A stretch of 64,000 nt of DNA. Source: Polystyrenella longa (GTDB taxonomy: Bacteria > Planctomycetota > Planctomycetia > Planctomycetales > Planctomycetaceae). Location: assembly GCF_007750395.1 (NCBI RefSeq), contig NZ_CP036281.1, positions 4,115,001 to 4,179,000 on the forward strand, given 5' to 3'. Positions 27,446 to 37,144 of the stretch are shown here, piece by piece; the first letter of the stretch is position 1; the number at the start of each line of letters is the position of its first letter. The notes under the pieces are model-generated. The model was not told where the DNA came from. It ran no database searches and was given only the letters and a program-made list of their open reading frames with translations. The translations under genes and the position numbers were made by a program.

Positions 27446-28252
27446 CTACTTCGATGCGGTTTGGTCGACTTTGACTTCCGTGGGGCGGTAGATCCATACG
27501 GGATCATTCTGAGGCCGAAACTCTCGTTCGACTTCTTCGTATTCGTCACCTGGCCGGGCATACTCCATGACAATTGTCCGCTTCTGCAGGACCTTGTTTT
27601 CTGGATTGATCCGATAGGCGCTGGAAAACCCACTCACATAGAGCGTAAAAAAGTCGGTGTTTGGGTCGACGTCCGTCCAGATCGCTACGCCATATTGGAA
27701 TTCGTCGGTTCCTACTTTTCCAAGATCGCCCGAGATGGCGATGGAGGATTTCAACGGCAACCGTTCTCGTTTTGCAATCAGGGCGACTGCTTCCGGGTGA
27801 ATGACATCGCGGTAGGAACGAGTCTGGTCGTTGTCGTGGGTCACCAGTTCAAATTCAGGTACAAAAATATTCCCAATTCGACGGTCGTCCTCAATATTAA
27901 TTGGGACCTGATTCGCAGCATCGGCGGGACGGTCCACGGGGGTATTTCGGATTTTATAAACGAGATACCAAACAGTCTGTCGCTCTTTTTCACCTGTCTT
28001 TGGGTTCGTCATCTGTAGTGGGATCATTCGCATTGGCTTGAATGCGACGTCGAGAATCCACAGGTCTTCCTGCTGATCGATCTCTGCACTGGACGGGTTT
28101 CGCTGTAGAATTGGCAGAAAACCGCCCGTCTGCTCGTTCTTTTGCTGCACCGCATCGGCATTCAGGTCCGCTCCCGAATCCTGAGCCAAAACAGGCGAGC
28201 AGAACCAGACAAGAGCGAGACCGAACCCAAACAGGGGCTTTAAGTCAAACAT
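27446..28252 (-). CDS. Conserved-looking secreted protein, function unknown
   Basis: A 268-residue protein I cannot assign. Start placed at ATG 28250-28252: it gives a clean signal peptide (MFDLKPLFGFGLALVWFCSPVLAQ, cleavage after LAQ) with GGAAAG about eight bases ahead; the frame is open to 28318. The mature chain is rich in beta strands and has VWYLVYKIRNTPVDRP near residue 100 and FTLYVSGFSSAYRINPENKVLQKRTIVMEYARPGDEYEEVER near 210. No catalytic motif or membrane segment is seen after the signal. It lies 211 bases upstream of rpmA on the same strand with a hairpin between, so they are probably separate units. Confidence 0.75.
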   Translation of the reverse strand: MFDLKPLFGFGLALVWFCSPVLAQDSGADLNADAVQQKNEQTGGFLPILQRNPSSAEIDQQEDLWILDVAFKPMRMIPLQMTNPKTGEKERQTVWYLVYKIRNTPVDRPADAANQVPINIEDDRRIGNIFVPEFELVTHDNDQTRSYRDVIHPEAVALIAKRERLPLKSSIAISGDLGKVGTDEFQYGVAIWTDVDPNTDFFTLYVSGFSSAYRINPENKVLQKRTIVMEYARPGDEYEEVEREFRPQNDPVWIYRPTEVKVDQTASK

Positions 28253-28589
28253 AGTTGGACTTTCCGTCATGTAAAATACCCCCGCCAAAGCAGAGGAACC
28301 CGCTGTATTTGATAACAACGGGTGGAAGCGTATAGAGAAAACCAGCGCGGAAGGGTCATATTAACCAGTTTTCGAGTATACCAGTCGACGAAAATAAGGG
28401 TCAAGGTGCTATTCAAGCAGAAATCGAGTTCATCCCAGCAGTTATAACGACTGCACCGGATGGTCACCTACCCTGAATTCCGGTCTCACCAACGGGGAAA
28501 ACCTCGGGGTTTACAGCAAAACTGAGATCTGTACCGGGAAAATGCATAGTCTCGCAATCTGGCCTCGCACTCTGGTTTCGCATTAAGAA
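28253..28589. other. Intergenic region between kinase and secreted-protein genes
   Basis: 337 bases, with both flanking genes on the minus strand. A short inverted repeat ACCCG/CGGGT lies near 28300-28322. No gene, T-run terminator or clear promoter seen. Confidence 0.4.
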
Positions 28590-30026
28590 TCAATAATCAT
28601 CCATACCGGTCAGTACTTTTTCGACCGAGTCTGCCTTTTCGGCGACTTCGAGGACGCTGCGGTAGACTTCTTCAACATCGACCGTGCTTCGCGGGTAGTT
28701 TTCTACCATGACAAAATAATTGGTTCCGTCGATCTCCCTAAGGGCCAAGCCACCGTGGGGAATTTCGGAATTAAGAAAGAGTGCCCGTTCATAAAATCGC
28801 TCTTCAGCCGGTCCGCAAATACTGTAAATCTTGAGCAATCGATCTGTCAGGGAGTGTTCGCTGGGTTCAATATAGACGCGCTGCTTTCGCCCATTGGAAA
28901 AACTGATCAGCATCGTGTACTTCTGGTCGATCCGTTCCCAACTGATATTCTGATGTCCGGAGAAGGCCGATTGGAGAAGACTTTCGATGTCGGGGATTTG
29001 TCCCCAGATTGCGTGTAACCATTGCGCCGCTTCCAAACCGTTGGCCGGTCGATTTTCGGGAGCCTTCGCCAACATGTTGTAAACGCAGTCGACCATCTCA
29101 ATGGAAACGAACGGGGCCTGTTTACGAATCGAGGGGATTTTATGTTGCTGAACTTTCTGGCTCAGGTCTTCCAGCGACTCCCCGATAAAAGGCAAGTGCC
29201 CTGTTAACAGTTGGTAATAGCAAACTCCCAACGAGTAGACATCGCTTTGCGGTGTGGCCGGTTCTCCTCGTAGAACTTCCGGCGCCATGAAATGCGGCGT
29301 GCCTGCCAGTTCGTTGGGAATTGATTTATCAAACACTCGCTTAGCCAAGCCAAAATCGGCAATCTTCGGCACACCTTGTAAGGTCAACAGGATGTTGTCC
29401 GGTTTAAGATCGCGATGGAGGATTTCATGTCGGTGCGCTTGCGCCAGTCCGTCAGCGATCTGGGTCGCCAAAGCTGTCGCACGTATCGGAGTGAGTCGAC
29501 CTTCTCCTTCGATGATCTGTTGCAATGTTGGACCTGTAACCAGTTCCATCTCCAGGAAATGATGACCGTCGACTTCGCCCATGGCGTGCGTCGTCACGAT
29601 ATGAGGATGCACCAGCTTTGCAGAAGAAGTTCCTTCGGAATAAAACCGTTCGAGAAAACTATCGTGGTGCGACATCATCCGTCCGGAAAGAACTTTCAAG
29701 GCACACTTACGTTTCAATTGTTGATGGTGCGCCAGATAAACTTTCCCCATGCTTCCCTGACCGAGCAATAACTCACACTGATAGACGCTCAGCAATTTGC
29801 CAATCAAACAGGAATCGATTTCTTCCGATCCTGCTGCATTGGGATCTATCTTCCCCGTGATGGAAAGTAAGTCACGAGCGTAAATCGAATTGGCCAGACT
29901 GCTTTCCAGTGAAGCAAGCAGAGGCTGTAAACAGCGAGGACAGTTCTGGTCCTGTTCCCGTTGCCGGTAGGCTATATTGCAGCCTTGGCAGTAGCGGATG
30001 AGTTGCGGAGATGTTTCAGTTACCAT
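28590..30026 (-). CDS. Hanks-type Ser/Thr protein kinase with N-terminal zinc ribbon
   Basis: A 478-residue cytoplasmic kinase. Residues 13-32 form a four-Cys ribbon (Cys13, Cys16, Cys29, Cys32). The kinase domain (about 75-345) is complete: Gly loop LLGQGSMGKVYLAH, VAIK-type Lys in CALKVL, catalytic loop ILHRDLKPDN, DFG in IADFGLAKR, and APE in HFMAPEVL. The C-terminal 130 residues (after about 350) are unassigned; they may sense a signal. There is no membrane segment, unlike many PknB relatives. It is divergently transcribed from the UbiC-like gene, and targets cannot be guessed. Kinases of this sort are numerous in planctomycetes. Confidence 0.92.
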   Translation of the reverse strand: MVTETSPQLIRYCQGCNIAYRQREQDQNCPRCLQPLLASLESSLANSIYARDLLSITGKIDPNAAGSEEIDSCLIGKLLSVYQCELLLGQGSMGKVYLAHHQQLKRKCALKVLSGRMMSHHDSFLERFYSEGTSSAKLVHPHIVTTHAMGEVDGHHFLEMELVTGPTLQQIIEGEGRLTPIRATALATQIADGLAQAHRHEILHRDLKPDNILLTLQGVPKIADFGLAKRVFDKSIPNELAGTPHFMAPEVLRGEPATPQSDVYSLGVCYYQLLTGHLPFIGESLEDLSQKVQQHKIPSIRKQAPFVSIEMVDCVYNMLAKAPENRPANGLEAAQWLHAIWGQIPDIESLLQSAFSGHQNISWERIDQKYTMLISFSNGRKQRVYIEPSEHSLTDRLLKIYSICGPAEERFYERALFLNSEIPHGGLALREIDGTNYFVMVENYPRSTVDVEEVYRSVLEVAEKADSVEKVLTGMDDY

Positions 30027-30483
30027 GTTGGAACGTCTAAGAAGGGCACTCTTAACGGTTCAGCAAACCAGTGATAATTCTATCAACTGTCGACTTGCGG
30101 GCTCGCCACAAGCTGCTCACACTATAGCAATCTTTTTTTCGGGAATGTAGATCTGTTTATCTGAGTCTATCTGTTTTCCGGAGATGGATCACTCAAATAA
30201 TCAGAAATTGGCTCGAAACCTGCATACGGAATCATGTGATAATGGCGTGGTTGACGGTTCTCCCTTGAAACCATCGCTCAAGTCTGAAAAGATTACGTGG
30301 TATTTGAATTCAATATCCAAAAAGACCAACGCTGATCGATCTGAACCGCGATTCACCGAACTCAAAAGAACTGCACTCTCAACTCTAGCCCACTCTACTG
30401 CACAGTTGCTGTCCTTCCCCCGCAAGGGGACCTGCCCGCCCCTTTCTGTAATTAACTCCTTCCTGTAACTAATATGAGCTGCC
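30027..30483. other. Divergent promoter region, kinase and UbiC-like genes
   Basis: 457 bases. Frames at 30184-30468 (plus) and 30201-30425 (minus) are low-quality and opposed to each other, so I do not call genes. TTGAATTCAA (near 30305) is a 10-bp palindrome. No other structure seen. Confidence 0.45.
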
Positions 30484-31032
30484 GTGAATCCACATGATGA
30501 ATTAACTGCTCTGTTGCAACTGTTCCCTCAGACAGAGCCGCTGGTTGAAAGTGCAGAGCACGTTCCCGCTGCTCTTGTCCCCGATGCTTTCAAACGTCTG
30601 CTCGCCCATGATCATCACATGACGGTCACGATGGAAGAATTCTTTCATTGCGAAGTCAGTGTGCGTGTTCTGGAAGCAAAAGAACAAGAGGGTTTGTACT
30701 GCCGCATGATTCTGCTTGAGAGTAACGAGACTGGACAGGTCGTGCAGTTTGGTATTGTGCGGTTTAATTTTGAGTACGTCACCGAGGCCGTTAAAGAAGA
30801 AATTCTGTCCCGGAAGATTCCATTAGGACGAGTACTGATCAATCACAACGTGTTACGACACATCGATCTCGGTGCTGTGTTGAAAATTAAAGTGGGTCCT
30901 AAAATGGCAGAATACTTTGATGTCCCTGTCGGCATGAAAACCTATGGACGACTGGCGACAATTTTCTGCAATGGTCAACCTGCGGTCGATCTACTCGAGA
31001 TTGCGACTCCGCTTGCTCAGGATGTTGGCTGA
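30484..31032 (+). CDS. UbiC/chorismate-lyase-like protein
   Basis: A 182-residue protein starting at GTG 30484 (no ATG in frame before the domain; no clear ribosome-binding site). The C-terminal half matches the chorismate pyruvate-lyase fold by eye: IPLGRVLINHNVLRHIDLG resembles the LGR..F...LTRD stretch of E. coli UbiC, and YGRLATIFCNGQPAVDLLEIATP resembles its WGRRSRL..SGKPLLLTELFLP. Arg74, Gly115 and Glu172 line up with UbiC residues Arg76, Gly114 and Glu155. UbiC makes 4-hydroxybenzoate and pyruvate from chorismate. Planctomycetes mostly use menaquinone, so its role may differ, or it may be a UTRA-like ligand sensor without a DNA-binding domain. Assignment is inference from motifs only. 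Confidence 0.6.
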   Translation: MNPHDELTALLQLFPQTEPLVESAEHVPAALVPDAFKRLLAHDHHMTVTMEEFFHCEVSVRVLEAKEQEGLYCRMILLESNETGQVVQFGIVRFNFEYVTEAVKEEILSRKIPLGRVLINHNVLRHIDLGAVLKIKVGPKMAEYFDVPVGMKTYGRLATIFCNGQPAVDLLEIATPLAQDVG

Positions 31033-31511
31033 TTTCTCAAGCATTTACTCGATTCCCTTAGTCCGCTTCTCCTTGTCCTCCGCCTAAACATTAAGCGAAT
31101 CTGCGCGCCTGCTTAACATCGTTGTGCCCGTCGCTGGGGCCGGGTGAGATATCAGACTTTCCTAACCGGTTGTTGAGTAGTCTCTTAGGGACGAATGCGC
31201 CCGTCACGAAGTAAAATGTGAGGCTTATTGAATCGTGCGCGGTACCGGAGTTGCTATACCGATCCTAACGTGATTGCTCCACGGGGAGAGTTTAAATTGT
31301 CGCGACGAAAAGTCAGTCAATTGAATAATTCCCTATACCTTTCCAGTCTACTGTCTTTCACTAAGTCCTCATGCTTCATGATAAAAAAATGGTAAACACA
31401 CGTTTTATTTATCTATTCGAAGGGGTTTACCCCACACATCTGGTCAATTTCGTCTGTTCAGAAACACGATAATAAGAATAAGATTAAATCCGATTCAGGA
31501 GGAATCTGGGT
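31033..31511. other. Intergenic region upstream of the giant PQQ gene
   Basis: 479 bases. TTAAGC/GCTTAA (31091-31116) is a weak hairpin after the UbiC-like gene. Two overlapping hairpins lie at 31391-31433. AGGAGG at 31497-31502 is a strong ribosome-binding site nine bases before the ATG at 31512. No gene is seen. Confidence 0.5.
31391..31433 (+). promoter_or_regulatory. Mutually exclusive hairpins in the leader of the giant PQQ gene
   Basis: GGTAAAC (31391-31397) is a perfect complement of GTTTACC (31425-31431). The same right arm can instead fold on itself: GGGG (31422-31425) with CCCC (31430-31433) around TTTA. Both cannot form at once. They lie 80-120 bases before the 31512 start. It may be a switch-like leader or an operator; by eye only. 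Confidence 0.3.
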
Positions 31512-34500
31512 ATGAATGTGCCAGGATGGTCCGGCCGGATACTTACTAAGTTATCCCGGCCACACCCGATGTTAGTATGGCTCAGCCTGCTATGCTGGAT
31601 GAGTCCCCAATCTCTTTTCGCCGACCCGGGGGGATTACAGGAGAGACTCCATCCCCCGCCCGACGAACCCATAGCCAGTTCCGACCATCCCTCTTTAGAG
31701 TCCTTTCAGAACCGCCAGGCACTTCTGCCACTGCTATATCGAGACCGCCATCAAGAAGCGGTCTATCACGAGATCAGCCGAGCTTTCGAGGCCGGCCGCA
31801 CCGTCGAAGCTCTGCAACTACTGCAACAACTTTTTGACTCTGACGAAGACAGTTTTTACTGGCCGTCCACTTCTCCCGCTCCGGTCTCGATTCGCTATGC
31901 CTCCCGGTCCCTCTTCTTTCAGCAATCCCCGGATGTCTGGCAACTTTACGAGCAATTGAACGCTTCCACTGCGAACGCTCTTCTGGAAGACGCACAAGGT
32001 CAACAGGACAAGACCTGCTACCACGACCTGATCCATCGCTTCCCTTTCACATCAGCCGGCCGGGAAGCGCGCCGACACCTGATTTATTACGCATTGGATC
32101 GGCATCGATTTCATGAAGCCCATCATCATCTGAATCAGTTATTCCATTCAAAGATTCATCAAGAAGCCTTGCATGAAAGCGATCATCATTTACATCGTTT
32201 CCTGAAGCATCAGATTCAACCGGACAGTTGGAACGAAAGTATTGCTCAAGACTACGAACTGCGAACAGCGATGGTCGAAGGAAACAATGAGATTGGCTAT
32301 CCAATCCTGCAGGTCTCTCAATCTGATACGGAAGAAAACTACTTCGCCACGGTTGCCCACGGCAAAAGACGTACTCACTGGCAGGAAGTAACTCCGCCGT
32401 ACCTACGAGAAGTCTGGTCCGCATCGCATATGAATTCGTCGCGCAAGTTACTGGATCAGACGATGCAATTCTGGGAAGAAGAACAAGCAAGTGAACTGAA
32501 GCCAGCTGCCGTAGGTTGGAAACCGGTTGTCGTTGGCGAGACTGTCTATGTTCGTAATTATGACGAAGTCACAGCATTCGATCTTCACTCTGGAAGTATG
32601 TTGTGGCGTTATCCCTGCCAAAGTCAATTCAGCCCTCTACTTGAGAGTTTCCGTCCGCATAGCCGTCTCCACAGCCGAACACAATTTTCTCAGCTGACTT
32701 CTGAATTGAATCTGGAAGAGCTGCTGGTGGGGAATAATCTCTTAGGAACATTAACGCATGACTCGGAACGACTTTATCTCATAGATGAAGTCGAACTCGA
32801 AGCCCTTAAGGCTCCGGTGCCCGCCGGTATTATCACACATGCTGATAACCCTCATGACAACTCAGAAGCGCGTCGCCGCAGCAATCGATTGATTGCATTG
32901 CCGCTTAGCCAGACCGAAACGCTGCAGTCTCTGCCAGTGAAACCGGAGTGGTCCGTGGGCGGAATTCTTGAACTGGAAAACACACGTCTAAACAATGCCT
33001 TGTCCGGGCATTTTATTCTGGGACCTCCGCTCGTTGATGGAGGAACCCTCTTTGTATTGTCTGAGTTCGAGCAACAGATCAACCTAAGCGCTTTGAACGC
33101 TGAAAATGGTAAGCTTCTCTGGACCCAGGGAATCGGGTGGGTTGAGTTCATGATTGATCAGGATGTCTTTCGATCTCATCGATCGGCTACACCAATCCTG
33201 GCGCACAATCTACTTCTCTGCCCCTGTCAGACAGGGATGCTAGTTGCTGTTGATCGGTCCTCGGGAACTCTGCGTTGGGTTTACGATTATCGTGAATTGA
33301 ACGAAAGCCAAAGACACCGTCACTGGTCACGACGTCGAAATTCACAAAGAGGTCATCTTGGTTTTGATGATCAACCGGTTGTGCAGGGAGACCGAGTTCT
33401 TTACCTGCCTCACCAATCAGAGAATCTACATTGTCTCGATCTCAATACGGGCCGAGTCGTTTGGAAAGAAGTGCGTAAGGATGCTGATTACATCGCCACG
33501 TCGGATCACAACCTTGCCTTCGTGGTAGGTCGAAAGTCCTGCCGCGGACTTTCTTTAAGAAACGGTTCGGAAGTCTGGTCGGCTCGACTGGGAACCCCTT
33601 CCGGAACAGGAACACGCGCAGGTCATGTTTATTTACTCCCGCTGCAATCGGGGCGAATCGCTTCGATCAATATTCAAACCGGTGATTATTCCGGGTTGAG
33701 CCATCTCCATACACGCGTCGAGTCGGACTTGGTTCAATTGGTTAATCAGGAAGCGGTAAGTGAAACGTCGTATGCGACAACAAATTATTACGAAGAAGGG
33801 TTTTCACCCGGATGGACTCCGGGAAATCTGATTGCTTGCCAAGACTATATTCTTTCGGCCGGTCCACGAGGGATCACGTTATTTCCCCAGTCTGGTAGCG
33901 AACTTTATCGAAATCCGGTACACGCCGATCGTACGATTGAAATGTCGTCGGGTGACGAGAAGATCCGGGAGACTTCCGTCACCGACGCATTTCTTCGACA
34001 GGCTGAACTGAACCTGATTCTGGATCGTCTGGAAGAAGCACAACAATACCTGGAGCGATGTCTAGAAACAAAAGATTCGTTAATTACCGAACAGCGTTAT
34101 ATGGCAGAACATTTGCTGCAGGAAGTTTTGTACGCCCGACTCCGCTCTGAACCTGCCAGTCGCGATCTCCATTTTACTAAGTTGCAGTCATTCGTACACG
34201 GCGATCTGGAGCAGGGCCGTCTGTTGATGGAAGAAGCGGAGTTCCAATTAGCCAATGGAAACCATCAAACAGCGTGGCAACGTGTTGTCGATCTTTCTAC
34301 ATACGATCTGAATCTCCCATTGAATGACACCACGGATGCCACTTGGAAAGTCACTCCTCGCAGCTGGATTCCTTTGATGAGGGAGCGTTTAATATCCACG
34401 GGCGGTAATGACTTTTTGCACCTGTTGGAAGTGCAGTGCGAACGTTACCTGGATGATGCACTCAACGAGGAGCTCAGCGAAAAGAATGAAGGGAAACTGG

Positions 34501-36215
34501 AGATTTTCCTCACTCTCTTCGGTGAAGGCGAACCAGCTGCAGTTGCCAAACTCAAACTCGCGGCTCGCTATCGTGAAGAAGGGAAATATCATCTAGCCGA
34601 GCAGTTGTGGATGAGCGTTCGCGAAACGCGTTTTCCCCGCCTGGCTTCAATTGCGAGTCAGAACCTGATTACCCTCTGGCGACAATTCGGTATGTATCAA
34701 CTGGCTGCCAATGAAATCGAATCGAGCGGTTTGAGTTCTCATTATGCTGCCACTCATTATAATGGGACCGAAATTGATAGCATGTTGCAACTTTGCCTGA
34801 AACAGAGTCAACGACCGGACGAAAAAATTGCTCACGTACGCATCAGCGAAAGGCGTTGGTCCGATGAAGGAACCGATATGCAAGGCTACCGAATTGCCTT
34901 GCATCCGACTGCAACTCAGGATTTCACTTTACTTACGAAAGGTTCGGGGCATACAGGAAAACTGACCTTACTCGATCGGTTATCGGGTCAGATTCTTGAT
35001 GACGTGGACGTTCCGACGGGAACATTATCAAATCAACTTTCTCGCCATCAACTTTCGGGGACCCAACTCTGTTTGGGTGGAAGTAACACGGCGATTGGTC
35101 TTTCCCTGTTAACTCGTAAGCCTGTCTGGGAAGTTTCCCCTGTCACTAATTTACGTACGGAATCGTTATCCGTATTTACGATCAATTCAAACTTCACTGT
35201 TCTACGCAACCGCCATCAGATGGCGGTCGTTGATACCGCGACAGGGAATGTTCTCTGGCAACGTGACAAAATCAGTCCCGCCGGTAACCGCATTAACACG
35301 GGGCAAGCTGGTGTAATGGGTGACAACCAGTCGCTAATCATGTTTGAAGACCATCTCAATTATACTGTCTTCGACATTCGCACCGGGGATGAACGACGTC
35401 AGGGCCAGTTTGCCTTTGATCCGAGCGAACGGCATTATATTTTTGGTCGTAAGATTTTCTACTTTGAACCCAACGGCGATGAAAACTCAATCGGTCTGTA
35501 TGACCCACATGAAAACCGCTACCTGATGCGGCGTTCCTCAAACCGGGCCGTGTTGAGTGTACGCACATCCGATGACAAACTTGCATTGCTGAGTCCAGTG
35601 GATGGGGACACAGGGGATGGGGCGGTTGATCATCTTCGTTTGGAAATCATTGATCCTGAAATGGAAACCCGACTGCTTGATTATAAACTTAAGGATGAGT
35701 TAGCACAGAAGCTGAGTTTCTTGCGGGTGTTCGATGATCGGGATCATTATTACGTCAATTTACAACATCACGAAAAACCGCTCGACCTTCCCCGTCAGTT
35801 TTACCCTGCGGGTGATACGCTTTTGAACAATGTCACCATCCGAGGCAAGTTGCTGGCGTTCGAAAAGAAAACGGGCAAGTTGTTATGGATGCGTGATTTC
35901 CAACCCGCATCCGTCATTCAGCTTGCTCCGCATCAACTTCCGATTCTTATCCTTGTCAGCCGTACTCGCGATCGAATGAATCCGAGTTTACATTCTCTGG
36001 CCATCGAAACTGTCGATGCCCGCACCGGTGAAAGCCTGGGGTATCATGATGAAATCTTGACTGACCGACTGGTCCATGCAGCGTACGATCCTGACGCGAG
36101 ACGGGTTTCTCTGATCGGTCATCGGACGTGCGTGCATCTGGATATGCACTCTAAAAAGGAAGCGGCCTGGAAAGAAGAGTGTCATTATTATCCTGCCGGG
36201 GTCGCTGTCAGATAA
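31512..36215 (+). CDS. Giant secreted PQQ-type beta-propeller / TPR protein
   Basis: A 1,567-residue exported protein. Signal peptide in residues 1-38 (MLVWLSLLCWMSPQSLFA). Residues about 60-250 are helical with TPR-like spacing. From about 330 to 760 there are BamB/PQQ-like propeller blades (EVTAFDLHSGSMLWRYPC, LSALNAENGKLLWTQGIGW, MLVAVDRSSGTLRWVYDY, LHCLDLNTGRVVWKEV). A helical part (about 830-1090, many TPR-like pairs) follows, then a second propeller (about 1130-1550: VVDTATGNVLWQRD, LLAFEKKTGKLLWMRD). The AxDxxTGxxxW blade motif does not by itself prove PQQ binding. Likely a scaffold in the envelope. It is followed by two genes within 95 bases each, a possible operon. No catalytic motif seen. 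Confidence 0.88.
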   Translation: MNVPGWSGRILTKLSRPHPMLVWLSLLCWMSPQSLFADPGGLQERLHPPPDEPIASSDHPSLESFQNRQALLPLLYRDRHQEAVYHEISRAFEAGRTVEALQLLQQLFDSDEDSFYWPSTSPAPVSIRYASRSLFFQQSPDVWQLYEQLNASTANALLEDAQGQQDKTCYHDLIHRFPFTSAGREARRHLIYYALDRHRFHEAHHHLNQLFHSKIHQEALHESDHHLHRFLKHQIQPDSWNESIAQDYELRTAMVEGNNEIGYPILQVSQSDTEENYFATVAHGKRRTHWQEVTPPYLREVWSASHMNSSRKLLDQTMQFWEEEQASELKPAAVGWKPVVVGETVYVRNYDEVTAFDLHSGSMLWRYPCQSQFSPLLESFRPHSRLHSRTQFSQLTSELNLEELLVGNNLLGTLTHDSERLYLIDEVELEALKAPVPAGIITHADNPHDNSEARRRSNRLIALPLSQTETLQSLPVKPEWSVGGILELENTRLNNALSGHFILGPPLVDGGTLFVLSEFEQQINLSALNAENGKLLWTQGIGWVEFMIDQDVFRSHRSATPILAHNLLLCPCQTGMLVAVDRSSGTLRWVYDYRELNESQRHRHWSRRRNSQRGHLGFDDQPVVQGDRVLYLPHQSENLHCLDLNTGRVVWKEVRKDADYIATSDHNLAFVVGRKSCRGLSLRNGSEVWSARLGTPSGTGTRAGHVYLLPLQSGRIASINIQTGDYSGLSHLHTRVESDLVQLVNQEAVSETSYATTNYYEEGFSPGWTPGNLIACQDYILSAGPRGITLFPQSGSELYRNPVHADRTIEMSSGDEKIRETSVTDAFLRQAELNLILDRLEEAQQYLERCLETKDSLITEQRYMAEHLLQEVLYARLRSEPASRDLHFTKLQSFVHGDLEQGRLLMEEAEFQLANGNHQTAWQRVVDLSTYDLNLPLNDTTDATWKVTPRSWIPLMRERLISTGGNDFLHLLEVQCERYLDDALNEELSEKNEGKLEIFLTLFGEGEPAAVAKLKLAARYREEGKYHLAEQLWMSVRETRFPRLASIASQNLITLWRQFGMYQLAANEIESSGLSSHYAATHYNGTEIDSMLQLCLKQSQRPDEKIAHVRISERRWSDEGTDMQGYRIALHPTATQDFTLLTKGSGHTGKLTLLDRLSGQILDDVDVPTGTLSNQLSRHQLSGTQLCLGGSNTAIGLSLLTRKPVWEVSPVTNLRTESLSVFTINSNFTVLRNRHQMAVVDTATGNVLWQRDKISPAGNRINTGQAGVMGDNQSLIMFEDHLNYTVFDIRTGDERRQGQFAFDPSERHYIFGRKIFYFEPNGDENSIGLYDPHENRYLMRRSSNRAVLSVRTSDDKLALLSPVDGDTGDGAVDHLRLEIIDPEMETRLLDYKLKDELAQKLSFLRVFDDRDHYYVNLQHHEKPLDLPRQFYPAGDTLLNNVTIRGKLLAFEKKTGKLLWMRDFQPASVIQLAPHQLPILILVSRTRDRMNPSLHSLAIETVDARTGESLGYHDEILTDRLVHAAYDPDARRVSLIGHRTCVHLDMHSKKEAAWKEECHYYPAGVAVR

Positions 36216-36309
36216 TTTGCTACAGCGGCGTATTTTCGGATGAAGTACTTCCGACTGAAGCTCTGAGTTCTGCTCCCACGTGACTATTTCTGCTAAGCTG
36301 ATATGATGA

Positions 36310-37071
36310 ATGCTTGTTCCTGGAACTGCTATCCAGGATGCTGGCCCTGTCTCTCTGCTTACTGAAAAGATCGCTCGACGCATGCTTCAGGATGACAAGT
36401 ACCAAGCTGGTGAACCGGCCTTGCCTGAGGAGATCTCTGACGCCGAGATCATCATCAGCTCCGATACTCGACGCGAGAACCGAATCCCCCCCAATCAGGT
36501 TCGCACTCGCAAGTGGCCGGTGCTACAGGCAGGGGTGATTCCCGTAATTGAACCAGAGAGTTGGTCACTGGAAGTGACAGGACTCGTTGAGCACCCCTTC
36601 CAATTGAACTGGGCTCAGTTCAAAGAAATGTCGCGTGTTCGTGTTTTTTCTGATTTTCATTGTGTCACCCGGTGGTCTCGGCTGGGTAACGTATGGGAAG
36701 GGGTTTCTACGGCAGAGATCGCTCAACGTGCTGGAATTCGCCCCGAAGCGAAGTTTGTAGTCGCTCATGCATTCGATGACAGTTGGTCCACCAATCTTCC
36801 GTTGGAGCAATTTTTGTCACCCGATGCTTTGCTCGTCGATTTACACGATGGGGAACCACTGACGGCGGACCATGGTGCTCCCGTTCGCCTGGTAGTACCA
36901 CTGCTGTATGCCTGGAAGAGTGCGAAGTGGTTGAAAGGAATTGAATTCGTCGCCGAGGATAAACCTGGGTACTGGGAACGAGTCGGATATCACCATCATG
37001 GCGATCCGTGGAAAGAAGAACGTTTCGAAGGGGATCAACCGGATAGTTATTCGGACAATGCCGGTATCTGA
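36310..37071 (+). CDS. Molybdopterin-dependent oxidoreductase, sulfite-oxidase-like (YuiH family)
   Basis: A 253-residue single-domain protein of the sulfite oxidase/YedY fold. Residues 45-70 have IIISSDTRRENRIPPNQVRTRKWPVL, then WSLEVTGLVEHP; the Mo-ligating Cys118 lies in FHCVTRWS; LVVPLLYAWKSAKWLKGIEF and PGYWERVGYHHHGDPWKEERF are the hallmark C-terminal stretches of the YuiH-type subfamily. No signal peptide is seen, so it is probably cytoplasmic, and it lacks the heme and dimer domains of animal sulfite oxidase. Activity on sulfite is not proven for this subgroup. It sits between a secreted PQQ protein (94 bases before) and a sulfatase (73 bases after), which hints at sulfate-ester metabolism. 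Confidence 0.9.
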   Translation: MLVPGTAIQDAGPVSLLTEKIARRMLQDDKYQAGEPALPEEISDAEIIISSDTRRENRIPPNQVRTRKWPVLQAGVIPVIEPESWSLEVTGLVEHPFQLNWAQFKEMSRVRVFSDFHCVTRWSRLGNVWEGVSTAEIAQRAGIRPEAKFVVAHAFDDSWSTNLPLEQFLSPDALLVDLHDGEPLTADHGAPVRLVVPLLYAWKSAKWLKGIEFVAEDKPGYWERVGYHHHGDPWKEERFEGDQPDSYSDNAGI

Positions 37072-37144
37072 CCTTTATATTCACAAACGAAACAAACAGA
37101 GGCTGGAATTTCCTGCCGTCTCAAGATCAACTGAAAGTATTCCC

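Noticed and set aside
30184-30468. 94-codon plus-strand frame before the UbiC-like gene, with an opposing frame
   Set aside because: Low-complexity, two opposing frames cover the same bases, and neither resembles a protein family.
31299-31316. 18-mer similar to 39684-39701 (16 of 18 bases)
   Set aside because: The match does not extend on either side, so it is probably chance.
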